Source: Sisyra terminalis
Taxonomy: Eukaryota; Arthropoda; Insecta; Neuroptera; Sisyridae
Direction: 5' to 3'
Assembly: GCA_958496175.1 (NCBI GenBank)
Contig: OY292274.1
Location: 11,305,689-11,369,688 of the forward strand
DNA length: 64,000 nt
Below, in pieces: positions 11,151 through 22,019 of this stretch. The notes under the pieces were generated by a model. The model did no database searches, was not told the origin of the DNA, and was given only the letters and a program-made list of their open reading frames with translations. The position numbers and the translations under genes were made by a program. Within the stretch, counting starts at the first letter, position 1; each line of letters opens with the position of its first letter.

Positions 11151-12539
11151 AAACTTCTGGGGCAATATAAAAGCGAATTTTAGCGGAAAGAATAAATATT
11201 ACGTTTAAAGAAGTATTGGAGAAAACAGAAACAGTCCCAATAAGCTTCCAGTCCTTGATTAATAGCGAACTTAGGATTGAATTGGCCAAAAAAACAATAT
11301 AATTTCGAGGGATATAAAAAAATAAAAATATTTTTCAAAATATTTATGTATCTCTCTAAACTCATATACAGGAGAGATTTTAAGGATTTTTTTGTATGCA
11401 TATGAAATTTACCATGTTTAAGGTTTTTAAAGATATAAATCGAAGTAATATGAGTAACATACAATGCATGGTGATTTAATTGTTAATAATTATAGTTATT
11501 GTTGGTTATTTGATAATTAGAATGAAGCAATATCAACGATATCAATCAATTTTCACAACTCAATTTAATATGGTACGAAGTTCACCGGGTCTTCTGATAT
11601 ATTCTAAAAAATGCATATGATATAATCAAGTACATATTAATTGTACGCAGGCAATTTGAAAAATTATTTTTTGATTGTATTTAGCATTATTACCATACAC
11701 AGTAGAATTTAATGAACCAATGAAATTAAATTAGGTTTGTTTGTATAAACATTAACCATATTATTAAAATAAATACACGAATTATAGGAAAAATTCAAGT
11801 ATATGACTATGAAATCTATATCCTTCAATGTGTTGATATGTTATTTTCGAAACTTGAATGAATATCAACTTAAAAATGCAATCACAGATAAATAATCGAA
11901 TTGAAATGAATTGATTCAATCATAACAGGGAATGAAGATTTCAATTTAAAAGTGTAGGCAAAATATAGATTTGAATTTAATATAATGACTTAAAATAAGT
12001 TAATATCTAATAAGAGGTATAATGAAATTTGGAGAAGGTTTCATTTTTGTAATGGCTTTTGTCAGTATGGATTCCATACGTTAAGTTTCACTGTAAGCTA
12101 GAAAGTAATGCAAAAAATCCTACTTTTAACTGGCAATATGAAATAACATAGTAATAGCTTGAAGGCCAAAATGTGGAGAAGAGAATGACAGATTTAAATA
12201 TGTTATCCAGGGAATCGTAGCCCCTTTGAAGTATGTAATTGAACAACTAGTAACAATAATTGTACTGGTATCAAATTTACTACTGGTCCCGAATTCATAA
12301 ATGGTGTATTTAAGCCTGCCTTTTTCTCATACACATTTTGGCCTTTTAGCATTACTATATTTTTCATATCATCAGTTGAGACTTAAACTGTGTGGTCAAT
12401 TCCATAACAGTTTGGAATTAAAGTTTGGAGGAATAGGTCTCTCGATTTCGATAGTATTTTTTTTCAGGTACTCGGTAGTGTTTCGCCCAAAAAAAGTATA
12501 AATAGGGTCACCAACAAATCTAATCTATATAGTTGTATC

Positions 12540-12740
12540 AATATTTTTTTCTGATTTCAGTGATGATTCCAATTTAAATACAGTTGTACTGAATTGGTAG
12601 AAACTTCGTTATCAAGTAATGTAACGGATGAGTTAGGTTTGAGAAGACCACCAACATTTAGCAGTGTTTTATTTTTATTTATTGCAATTTACTACGTTTC
12701 GTCGGTGTGATTCCTACTTCATTAGGTAGTCTATGTGTAA
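12540..12740 (-). mobile_element. Penelope-like element end, inverted copy
   Basis: On the minus strand this reads CTAATGA-AGTAGG-(loop)-CCGAC-GAAACGTAG and then an AATAAAAATAAAACACTG tail. It is the inverted partner of 14560-14635, with the 12-14 kb Helitron between them. Conserved GATGAA...GAAACG ends of this form are typical of Penelope-like retroelements. It lies in the block A insertion missing from block B (12380-14715). Confidence 0.5.
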
Positions 12741-13342
12741 CAATTCAAAAAAATAACATAATTGAAATCATTGCTTAATTATAATACGTTAAAGTTTAAA
12801 AAAAAAATATAAAATTACGAAAATATGTACCTTTAACTATTTGGTAAAAACACATAGTCTCGTGAATTAAAAATTCTTAATCTATACTAATATATAAAAT
12901 TCTTACGTCTGTCTGTACATTTCGATTTTGAACCCAATTTTAGGGTAAATATTTGTTTCAAGAGGCCCTTATTCCAAATTTAACATTTTTAAATTTTTTG
13001 TCTGTCTGTCTGTCTGTCTGTGTGTCCCGATTTAACTAAAGAACGGAACAACCGAATTTAATGAAATTTGGTATTAAGATTCGACACAATTTCCCACAGA
13101 CTATAGGCTACTTATCATTCCAAAAAATATTAAGGGAAGGTATTCCCTAGGGATGAAAACAGAAATTTTTACTTTAGACAAATGAGTTATATATCATTGG
13201 AAAGATAATTAAAAGTTAGAAAACAATCTGTAAAAATATTTTAAGTTGAACTGATAAAAAGTACAGTAAATTCAATTTAAAGTTTAAAAATTGCCTGTTT
13301 GAAATATAAACCTTTATATATCATTTATACAGAGTTGGTGTT

Positions 13343-13419
13343 AATAGCGTAATCGCTTACGTATCGGTCACTCTGATTCTCCTAATTATAAAGACGTGGG
13401 TTCGAATCTTACAGTAAAC
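13343..13419 (+). promoter_or_regulatory. tRNA-like pol III promoter inside Helitron (A box, B box, oligo-T)
   Basis: A box TAGCGTAATCGCTTACG (consensus of copies TAGCGTAATGG) and B box GGGTTCGAATC lie about 55 bases apart, followed by 12 T from 13420. A D arm (GCGT/ACGT, eight-base loop) and a T arm (GTGGG/CTTAC with loop TTCGAAT) can be drawn. The acceptor stem is not conserved and the anticodon arm is poor, so this is a tRNA-derived sequence, not a working tRNA. Confidence 0.6.
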
Positions 13420-13897
13420 TTTTTTTTTTTTTATTTTTTACAAAATTCTTGCAAATAGACCCTTAGGGTTGCTCAATAAGGAAATTTTAACGAAAAAAAG
13501 TAATAGTAGTGGTAATAATAATACAATAATAATAGTAATAAAACTTAAAGTAAATACGTTTTTAAAACCGTGCATAAATAAAATTCTGTATTTATATATC
13601 CCTTGTGACTGATGAAATTTTAATATTCGATGTATTCTTATAAGAAGTAGACATTTGATAAGATTTATAAATGATTTCATCTTTAAGTTTGCTTCATTAC
13701 CATTAAATAACTTTTTGAGTTATTCAATTTGAACATTCCATTCGAAAGATATCACAAGTTTAAAAATGTAACTTATTTGAAAAATGAAAAATGTCGCATG
13801 GTCACCCCATTTTACTTATAATTAAGACCAACTTTATTGAACTTGGCGATATTTTTTATTTATGTATAAATGCTGATTGATTTACAGATTATTTGGT

Positions 13898-13921
13898 CTA
13901 CGGTAGGTATACCTACCGTAG
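13898..13921. repeat. Perfect 24-bp palindrome in Helitron 3' region
   Basis: The core GGTAGGTATACCTACC is extended by four paired bases on each side. The core recurs at the same relative place, about 280 bp from the 3' end, in other copies (16 bp perfect at 44337-44352; degenerate near 18750, 22290, 31560 and 40590). Confidence 0.7.
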
Positions 13922-14479
13922 CTATACGCAATAGACATACTCTTTTTAGATATTTATAAATATTTTTTGAAAATTAATTGATTATTACATAGAACAATTT
14001 TATTCTTTGCAACAGTTTATTAAATGTGTCTTTTTAAAGTCGACAAAATAGTGTTTTTAAGTATGGTTATGTTTTTCGTAAAAGAAATAAGAAAGATAAC
14101 AATTTTCATATACCACTACAAATAGCAAATTTGAAAAGAAAATATAATCTTCACCTACGTTTCGAAGACGAAGTTGCGGGGATCAGCTAGTATAATATAC
14201 ATTTATATATCACAATTTTTAGCAATCAAACTATTAAAATTAACTTAAACTATCTATGTGGTTTTTTGTCAGTTGCTTAATACTGTTTACAACCTAAACT
14301 CATTTGGAATATACTTGCACAAGCAGATAAGACTATTGCTCTAAGTGGTGCGGGCATTCTCATTTGCATTTAAGTTTATTGATTTGGCAAAAATATAAAC
14401 AATTAAGATTCTTCGTATCTGTTTTACATTTGACTTTGTTTAACAAACAAATCTGAATCATCTTGCTAATGTTGCGCAG

Positions 14480-14715
14480 TAAATCGTTAGACTAACAATC
14501 AACAATCTTAGCATTTTTTTCCACTGAACTATAGCAAAGTTGGTAAATTCTTTTTTTATTAGATATGATGAAGTCGGAATAACACCGATGAAACGTAGCA
14601 AATTCCAATTAATAAAAATAAAACACTGTTAAACTTTGGTCTACTACATCCTGATTCATCCTCTATATTAAGTTCATACATATTGATTTAGACATGAAAC
14701 AATGGAGGTTTGTAT
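14480..14715 (+). mobile_element. Penelope-like element end, direct copy
   Basis: Reads ATGATGAAGTCGGAATAACA then CCGATGAAACGTAGC and an AATAAAAATAAAACACTG tail, the inverted counterpart of 12540-12740. The hammerhead-like core is at 14566-14593: TGATGA, stem GTCGG/CCGAT and GAAA. Confidence 0.5.
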
Positions 14716-16038
14716 TCAAGATCAATTAATTTTTTTTCAGAATAAAATGTTGCCAATTTACATTTAATTATTTATAATGAAAAAAACATTCAGAACAAAG
14801 CCGATTAAAATAAGTAAACGAATACCCTTTAATTGGATATAAATTGGATCCATTAATTTGAAAATAAAAATGAATAATTAAATTTTCATTTACTACCTTC
14901 AAATGACGCACTAATTCTTCCATTTAATTTCTGCGTACAAAATTATTTATTTTTCTGAAAACTAAAAGCAATATATAATTATAGATAAAATTTTGTTTTT
15001 AACGAGGTCAATTAGCTTCAGGGAAATATAATCGTAAAATTGGCTAAAAAAACAAGAAACGTAAAATAGAAAAAATAAAATATATAAAATATAAAAATCT
15101 ATAGCATTCAAATTAAATTTAATATTAAGCAATTTTAAAAATATCGAAATTAAGTGAAAAAAAGAGATTGAAAAACTTAAAAGCTCAATCAATAAACTTA
15201 TAAAAAATAATTTCATTTCTTTAGCTGCAACAAATTACATACATATAAAATTCAATCCTCAATTCAGGATAAAAAATAAAAAAAATATTTACAAGGAAAT
15301 AAAACTTTTATTGTATCAAATTACTGGAAAATGTTAGTTAATCGCACACTATTTTTTACTATTTAAATTCGTTGAAAAGATAGGTAAATGAAATAAAAAA
15401 TAGTGCTTAAATAATTAAAATGTTAAATAAAAAATATAAAGAAAAAAATTAAGATAATAAACTATCAGCTTCAACAGCAATCACAAATCAATTAAAGTTT
15501 TTTAAACTAGCTACGTATATAAAAAATGATTTTTTTCATTGAATTGATGGTATAAATTAGTCAAACACCATATAAAAATAAAAGTTTTCATTAAAAGAAA
15601 TCGGAAAATAAGAAATTAAAATGCTTACTACAAAGTTTTGATTTTTTAACATTTTTTTCATTTTTATTTAAAATATCATTTCCTTCTATACAAAATTCTA
15701 GTATAATACGCAATATGCGCACAAAATAAAATAAAATAAATCTGTTTCCTAAGTGAGGAGTGACCCTTCACCAGGAACAGTTGAATTTGGAACTTGTTGA
15801 AAGAACCCAACCATTGTTGAGACTTTTTATTAATCACTTGGTAGATCGAACAGCCATCGGCGTTTTAATCGACGTGATTTGGATGGGATGTAGAACAAAG
15901 GATTTGAGCGTTTGGATTTGGATGGGGGTGCAGCTTGTTGTGACATTTTTGGAACCGCTCTTGGATTATGTTATTGATATCAGCAAATTAACAGTTTTTA
16001 GTCTTTATTGGTTTTTCTTAAATTTACCTTGAATTTAG

Positions 16039-16275
16039 ATGGCTGCACCAAACTCTGGTACAACCAGTGGAGATGTGGTTTTCAATGCTTTAGGGCAACA
16101 ACGTGTTTACTGCTACAAGATCGTCGACAACAATCCTGTAGCTGATAGATCCACGTTTTCCACGACAAGTGTCATCGATCCAGTTAATGGTGCAACCAGT
16201 GTTACCATTAGTTTTGTATCAGCATCGACTAAAAGTATTAACGTTGATGTTACCTTTTACGGACGAGCAAGTTAA
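16039..16275 (+). CDS. Small secreted-protein family, copy 2: intact exon 2 only
   Basis: This 78-residue frame (MAAPNSGTTSGD..., QQRVYCYKI, SVIDPVNGAT, VTFYGRAS end) aligns throughout with exon 2 of the other copies. It is preceded by a conserved acceptor TTTAG at the ATG and by intron-like sequence including ATATCAGCAAATTAACAG. Upstream, only a degenerate trace of exon 1 is visible (GGAACCGCTCTTGGATTATG, matching the EPF...LD codons with a deletion). The donor GTAAGT has become ATTGAT, and no leader or Thr-rich tract is present. Copy 2 is thus either a pseudogene whose exon 2 is still open, or a gene using another first exon. The ATG at the exon start could also give a cytosolic 78-residue peptide. 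Confidence 0.55.
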   Translation: MAAPNSGTTSGDVVFNALGQQRVYCYKIVDNNPVADRSTFSTTSVIDPVNGATSVTISFVSASTKSINVDVTFYGRAS

Positions 16276-16322
16276 TTGGTGTTAAATTTTACATTTTAAT
16301 GCCAATTTGTAATAATTAGCAG

Positions 16323-16328
16323 AATAAA
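16323..16328 (+). terminator. Poly(A) signal AATAAA, secreted gene copy 2
   Basis: AATAAA about 48 bases after the stop codon at 16273-16275. Confidence 0.45.
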
Positions 16329-16664
16329 ATTCGATTACATAGTAATTTTCATTTAAAAAGCTGAATAATAAAATTTATAAATAAATAACTTTATTTGAAA
16401 TTTTAGTACTTTTTTTTTGCATTCTGTACCATTTACGCAACCATTGGCATTTGTGCCTTGCCTACAATAACTAAGAAATTCACGACATTAAAGCATAACT
16501 TTATGTCTTAACTTTTTGGAGTTACCAAATTGATGATGTCCAAAATAAAACATTATTTAAGTGCAATTAGAAACATATTACTTAAAATTATTATAAAAAA
16601 ACTCATGAATCTTTATTTTGAATGCACCTTTCAAAAACTCATTCGATTATTTTTTTTATTTAAA

Positions 16665-16866
16665 ATATTATTTCCTCGGTAGGAATATCAGCAGTGTATA
16701 TATTGTAGAGGGTAGGTCCAAGAATACTTCCCTGAGGAACACCAGCCTGTATGGTAGTGACGGGAGAATACTAACACCACATCTCACTCTAAAACTACGC
16801 TTAGACAGGTATGACTGGAGCATAAAAAAGTATTGAGTTGGGCGTAGTGGATTAGGTTTAAGACAA
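16665..16866 (-). pseudogene. Jockey-clade RT fragment
   Basis: The minus strand reads LQSYLSKRSFRVRCGV, then after a frame change AGVPQGSILGPTLYNIYTAD, the motif just before the catalytic YADD in jockey RTs. It is closely similar to the element at 52304-53917. Only about 200 bp remains. Confidence 0.75.
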
Positions 16867-17039
16867 ACAGTACTTCTCAAAACCACTCACTCATTGCAAA
16901 AGACCAAATACCATCATATAGAACAATTGATAATTCAAGATCAAAAATTCTTCACAGCAATAAGTGAACTGTTTAATTGCTAACAGAGCCTTCCTCAAAT
17001 ATTTTTTTGAAACACCGAATAAAAAACCGAACCATACTT

Positions 17040-17800
17040 AGCATACAATTGTACCAATGGTATATATAAAAACCTCGGTGTTTGTAATTAAACTCCTCCG
17101 AAACGGCTGAACCTATTTTTATGATTTTTTCAATGTATATTCAATAGAAATTAGAATAGAACGTTGAGTATATTTCATACCACTAGACGATCAGTATGTC
17201 TCATGACATTTTTCACAATGTTTTGCTCACATTATAATATTATATCGCTATGCATTAGTGGATATGTTTTACGTTTAAAATTTACATTTTTTTTTATTGA
17301 TATTATGTGTTTAAATCATTATCTTTCATTTCTTAAAAAAAAAATAATTGAGATATGTAAGTCCTACAAAAACTCGAGAACGGCTGGGCTGATGTGGTTC
17401 ATTTACGTACGGAAATATTTGTAGAAGGCAATAGAAGATTTTAAAAATGAGATAATAGCAAAACTTGGATAAAAAATGATAAAAACAATATTTTTTCCTT
17501 TACAAACTGTTAGCACCTGTGAAATAGGTGTACCAATCGCAGACACCAAAAAATATATGTCAAAAAAAATGTCATTCCTTGCCTTTGTGACTTTGTAAAA
17601 GTTAGTAAATGCACTTAAATTTTCGTAATATATACCCTAATCTGCTACAATTGGAGAAATGACAACCATTTGTCAATATTATGAGGCGTTAAAAAACAGC
17701 AGTGAATAATGGGTTATGTTGTGCGGGAGGAAGTGTATAATTGTTACAATTTGTCCCATCACCAGAACCATTACGCTCTTTATTTAATATGATAGGATTT
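17040..17800 (+). repeat. Diverged Helitron-style repeat
   Basis: Begins with TATATATAAAAACCTCGGTG and a CTCCGAAACGGCTGAACC segment, wording common near the 5' end of insect non-autonomous Helitrons. It ends with the dispersed repeat shared with 10660-11150. The ends were not resolved. Confidence 0.4.
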
Positions 17801-17922
17801 TTTTTTATAAACTCCATAGCCAATATTCAAAAATAAAATAGTAATTTTCAAAGGTAGTTTTTTGGCACAACTCAATTCATGCCCTGGCACTGGCCAAATT
17901 CATGCCCAACTTTATAATATAA

Positions 17923-18110
17923 TTAGCTGATCCCTGCAACTTCGTCTGCGTAACGTTGATGTTGGTTGTTTTCTTTTTAGGATTGCTTCTTGTAGTAGTA
18001 TGTATGGAAATTTTTATTTTACTTATTTTTTTTACGAAAAACATAAGCATACTATTTTGTCAACTTTAGAATCTTACATTTAATAATCTGTCGCTTAAAA
18101 TAACCGATAC
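17923..18110 (-). mobile_element. Helitron 3'-end fragment
   Basis: The minus strand ends ...CGTTACGCAGACGAAG then TTGCAGGGATCAGCTAA, the family 3' end with CTAA in place of CTAG. Similarity fades after about 180 bp. Confidence 0.65.
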
Positions 18111-18568
18111 TATCAAATAAAGATCAGCACCCAGAGGAATGCGCAAAAAAAAATCGTTTGTTTCTCAATAGAATTAAAATTATGGCCGTTTTTGCTGTTT
18201 CAACAATGAAGTCATTAGAGTCTAATTCTATTTACAAAAACCGTTGTAACTTTTATTTGTATCGAATTAGAAGGATTTTTTTAGGAAATGTGTCTATATA
18301 CTAACACCTAAAAGTGCACTGCAATAAAATTTGCTTGTACTTCAGGTGAAAGAAAATAACAGTTGTTTTAAAATTCAATTGCGGAAAATACATTTATTTA
18401 AAAATCATTTTATTCATTTTTTTTGTCGCTGAGTCATTAAAACAAACAGTTATTACGCTTTTCGAAGCGAAGACGAATCTTACAAATTATAAGCCATCAA
18501 AATCGATCCAGTCACTATTTAAGTTATATAGGGTCTAACTAACCAAACTTTGTTTTATATATTTCAGA

Positions 18569-20107
18569 CTAGCTGAACCCCGCGACTTCGTCTGCGTAAC
18601 GTATTTTATTTTTTTTATTTCTTTTACGAAAAATATAATCATACTTAAAAACACTTCACATCTCTTGAAAAAGACACATTTAATAAACTGTTGCAAAGAA
18701 TAAAATAGTTCTATGCCATAATCAATTACTTTTCATTAAATCTACGGTAGGTATATCTACCGTGAATCAAATACTCCGTAAATTAATCAGCATCTATTCA
18801 TAAATAAAAAATATCGCCAAGTTCAATAAATTCGATCTTAATTATGACTAAAAAAAGTCGAAATTTATCAAAATACTCGCGTCAAAATAACCCCATCTCC
18901 TTTTTTCGATTCTCGAATGAAACTTTTTCCAAAAACTATTATACTATTGCACTGTACAACACAACCGCAAAATTGAAATTTGTACAATTGCACGAAACTC
19001 AGTTCTTCCATAATCATGAATAACCATTATGTATCTTTAAACTTATTATTAAATATCTGAATTATATCAAGTATATAATTAAACCATATTGGATAGTCAA
19101 GAGTTCATCATACACGATCTGGCGTATACTTTTTGCTCTGGAAGAGGATTTTAAATTTCTTTTATCATTTTGATGATATGATTATTAATTATTTATCATT
19201 ATGATGATTTCTGGCTGGAATTGCGAATTTTTTTCGTGATCTTTTTCACGCACTTGCAAATAAAAAATATTGTGCCCCCTCAAGAAATAAATACTGAATC
19301 CGCCCTTGTCTGTTGGGGTAGGAATTTTCAAAAAAAAACTTATCACATGCCTAATATCTATATGGAATACACCGAATATTAAAATTTCATCAGTCCGAGG
19401 AGTATATAAATACACCATTTTATATATGCAGGGTTTTAAAAACGTATTTACTTTAAGGTTTATTACTATTATTATTATTATTATTATTATTACTATTACA
19501 TTTGTTTCGTTAATATTTCCTTACTAAGCATCCCTAAGGATCTAATTACAACAATTTTGTAAAAAAAAGTTTACTCTCAGATTATTATCTTTAAAAACAT
19601 TTATTTTTCGAAAAGGCAATTTTTTGTACTTTTAATTAAATTACTGTGCTTTTTATTAGTTCAACTAAAAATATTAATACAGATCATTTTTCAACTTTTA
19701 AATACCTTTCCAATGATATATAATTCGCTAGTCTAAAGTAATTTTTTTTCATCCCTCAGTTTTTACGTAGGGAATACATTCCCTTATTATTTTTAAGGAA
19801 TGATAAGAAGCCTAACGTGGGGGTAATTGTGTTGTATATTAATATAAAGTTTCATTAAATTCAGTTGTTCTGTTCTTTAGTTAAATCGCCAGTGCACGCG
19901 ATGCAAGAATTTTTTTTGGTAATTTTTTCACACATTATTGGAGTTTTACTATGAATCCCTATTTTTTTGGAAAATTTAATATAGCCTTTGTTCACTGGAA
20001 ATAGTGTAGCTTCCTGGCAGTGAAAGAATTTTTCAAATCGGTCAAGTTGTTTCGGAGCCTATTAAAAGCAAACAAACAATCAAATATTTTCTCTTTATAA
20101 TAATAGA
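18569..20107 (-). mobile_element. Helitron, complete, chimeric 5' end, 1539 bp
   Basis: On the minus strand it starts TCTATTATTATAAAGAGA (20107) after an A and ends GTCGCGGGGTTCAGCTAG (18569) before a T. The 3' two thirds match the 12881 family. From about 19890 to the 5' end it is different, containing TTGTTTGTTTGC and AATAGGCTCCGAAAC-type sequence, also seen near 24600-24790. A TTA-repeat lies at 19461-19497. The exchanged 5' end suggests recombination or template switching between two Helitron subfamilies. Confidence 0.75.
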
Positions 20108-20505
20108 TATCTGATTTGAAATACTTCGTATGCAAATGTAATGGCAAGATGCTTCAATGCAAAGAATAAATCCGAGGGCAATGCATGAACCAAAATGCAA
20201 AGTTTCAATTAAAAACAAACCTTTGGTCTAAAGTGTTAACTAAAAGCTAACACCATTTTGAATAATTTTCGTTTCATTAGGAGAGGAATACAAAATTCTA
20301 TTTAGTGACAATAAATCATTTGAAATATAAAAATTTCACAATATAACTTGAAACTAAATCATACTGCATGTACTAAATTATGTGGCTTATGTAGCGAAGT
20401 TTGCCTGGTCAACTAGTTATAGTGGCCTTTCTTGAATAATTTTGAATACATAATTAAATAAAGCATAAAATATAAGCAAGTAAAAAAAAAAATTATTCAA
20501 ATATT

Positions 20506-20511
20506 TTTATT
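20506..20511 (-). terminator. Poly(A) signal AATAAA, secreted gene copy 3
   Basis: AATAAA on the minus strand about 85 bases after the stop codon of copy 3. Confidence 0.4.
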
Positions 20512-20594
20512 TTGCAACTGTTAAATTTATAACAATAATAAACAGGATTTTTTGCTTTAATTTATATAAATTATTCATATTGTTGCGAGACCAA

Positions 20595-21142
20595 TTAACT
20601 TGCTCGTCCGTAAAAGGTAACATCAACATTAATCGGTTTTGTCACTGCTGATGTAAAGGAAATGGTAATACTGGTTGCACCATTGACCGGATCGATTACA
20701 CTCGCCGAGGTAAACGTGGATTTATCAGCTGCAGCATTGTTGTCGACGATCTTGTAGCAGTAAGCACGTTGTTGCCCTAAAGCACTGAAAACCACATCTG
20801 AACTGGTGGTACCACTGGCTGGTGCAGCCATCTAAATTCAAAGTAAATTTAACAAACACCAATAAAGGCTACAGACTGTTAATTTGCTGATATAAGACTT
20901 ACAACTTTGGGTATTCTGTCCAAAATTACATTGAAGGGTTCTCGGCCAGTGCAGGTGAAATCAGCTGTTGAAGCACGAGTAATTGCAGGAGGCCTTGTTG
21001 TTGTTAATAATGGCGTTGTTGTCGCTGGAGCCATTGTAGTGGTCGGCATTGGAGGCATTGTTGTAGTAGCAGGTGGCGGAAAATAACATGCCACGCTGAA
21101 TGACACAAGACATAAGAGCGGTAAAAGCACAAATGAATTCAT
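20595..21142 (-). CDS. Small secreted Thr/Pro-rich protein, copy 3 (two exons, intact)
   Basis: Exon 1 is 20903-21142 (80 codons) and exon 2 is 20595-20831 (78 residues). The intron 20832-20902 is 71 nt, phase 0, with donor GTAAGT and acceptor TTTAG. The product is 158 residues: a signal peptide of about 18 residues (MNSFVLLPLLCLVSFSVA, cleavage before CYFPPP), a Thr/Pro/Met-rich tract (about residues 21-55), the TCTGREPF motif (63-70), then the exon 2 domain with QQRAYCYKI and VTFYGRAS. Three cysteines remain in the mature chain. An in-frame upstream extension begins with GTG, not ATG, so MNSF is the start. This is the best-preserved reference copy. I do not recognise the family; secreted, probably O-glycosylated (inference). 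Confidence 0.8.
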
Positions 21143-21219
21143 TGTCGAGTTGGTCTTTTGGATTGCTTTTACTTTGTAAAAACGTATCAGAACTGATGAC
21201 TGCTCATCCACATCTTGCC

Positions 21220-21227
21220 TTTTTATA
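21220..21227 (-). promoter_or_regulatory. TATA box of secreted gene copy 3
   Basis: TATAAAAA on the minus strand about 78 bases upstream of the ATG at 21142. It is the strongest TATA of the three copies. Confidence 0.6.
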
Positions 21228-21239
21228 CTACATGAATTT

Positions 21240-22019
21240 TACTACCAAAATTTTTTTTATTTTATTATTAATTTGGTTTAATAATTTTCATTTTCTTATC
21301 TTTATTTCCTTATTACATTGAAATTAATTTGGAAAGAGAGACAATAATAAGTACAATTTGGTTTGGGATCGAATTGCAATAAGTAAATAATATTCATTCC
21401 AAAGACAGTAATGCAAAGTCTAAGGTTCCAGACGAATATGTATAGCAACAGGAAGGATTCATCCAGGAAATGATTCAATCACTGAGACGGAATTACAAAT
21501 GACACAATTTCACCAAACTGATTTTAGGTCTCTTTTTATAACAATAAATTATTATCAGTAGATTTATAGGACATTTTTATATTTAACAAGTAACACATCC
21601 CATAAAAACGAGCAATACCGTTATTAATTTCTTAGAACCTATTTTTTTGCGACACGTGGCACAGCACAAAATATTTTCGACAAAACTGATATCAACAATT
21701 CTTATTCGAGAAATATATTTTAATTTTTACTTAGGTAAATAAACATTGAATGTTTAGATCTATTAATAAGCAAGAAAAATAAATGTTAAATTATTAATTT
21801 CATGATTTTCTCAAAATCAAATTTTGTAACTGTTAATAAAGAAAGAATATTTTGCACTTTTTTTGATAATTGTGCTGGTAGTGCGTTGTACCAAAGTGTG
21901 TTTATAGAACCAAAATTTCAAGATTTTCACGTTTAAAATCAATCGGGTTTTGTTGTAACAGTTTATGATGCATTTACCAGATATTCGGTCGGCGGTCGAT
22001 TCTGACTTATAGTAAATCA
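21240..22019. other. AT-rich stretch upstream of copy 3
   Basis: No gene, RNA or repeat end recognised. Confidence 0.4.

Larger units (their letters stand above)
12881..14190 (+). mobile_element. Non-autonomous Helitron, complete, 1310 bp
   Basis: Starts TCTATACTAATATATAAAAT after an A and ends GGGGATCAGCTAG before a T, with no target duplication. This fits rolling-circle insertion between A and T. A GTCTG microsatellite follows near 12998. About 15 bases from the 3' end lies the hairpin CGA-GAC-GAA-GTT-GCG type (in better copies CGCAGACGAAGTCGCG, pairing CGC/GCG and GAC/GTC). An internal tRNA-like unit and a palindrome are listed separately. No Rep/helicase coding, so it must be mobilised in trans. 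Confidence 0.85.
6562..15650 (+). repeat. Segmental duplication block A (pairs with 25638-32470)
   Basis: From about 6562 the sequence follows 25638 onward in the same orientation at high identity, through the secreted-protein gene, jockey relic and long noncoding stretches, to about 15650 (partner about 32470). Insertions present only in block A are the RTE-like fragment (7553-8569), a region at 8725-9265 that includes a dated retroposon, and about 2.3 kb at 12380-14715 with Penelope ends and a Helitron. Block A lacks the partner's short Helitron and solo LTR. The noncoding parts of 10206-12380 and 14716-15650 hold nothing else I can name. Confidence 0.85.

Noticed and set aside
10624..11464. 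Minus-strand frames repeated at 29266-30107
   Set aside because: Identical because of the A/B duplication only; composition is AT-driven and no motif is present.
12998..13022. CRISPR-like or satellite array from the GTCTG repeats
   Set aside because: It is a simple pentanucleotide/tetranucleotide microsatellite of the Helitron 5' region, with no spacers.
13343..13419. Working tRNA gene
   Set aside because: A and B boxes and two arms are present, but the acceptor stem does not pair consistently between copies and the anticodon arm is poor; kept only as tRNA-like.
15760..16032. Plus-strand frame of 90 codons upstream of gene copy 2
   Set aside because: It runs through degenerate exon 1 and intron sequence, ends just before the acceptor and shows no leader or Thr-rich tract; no family match.
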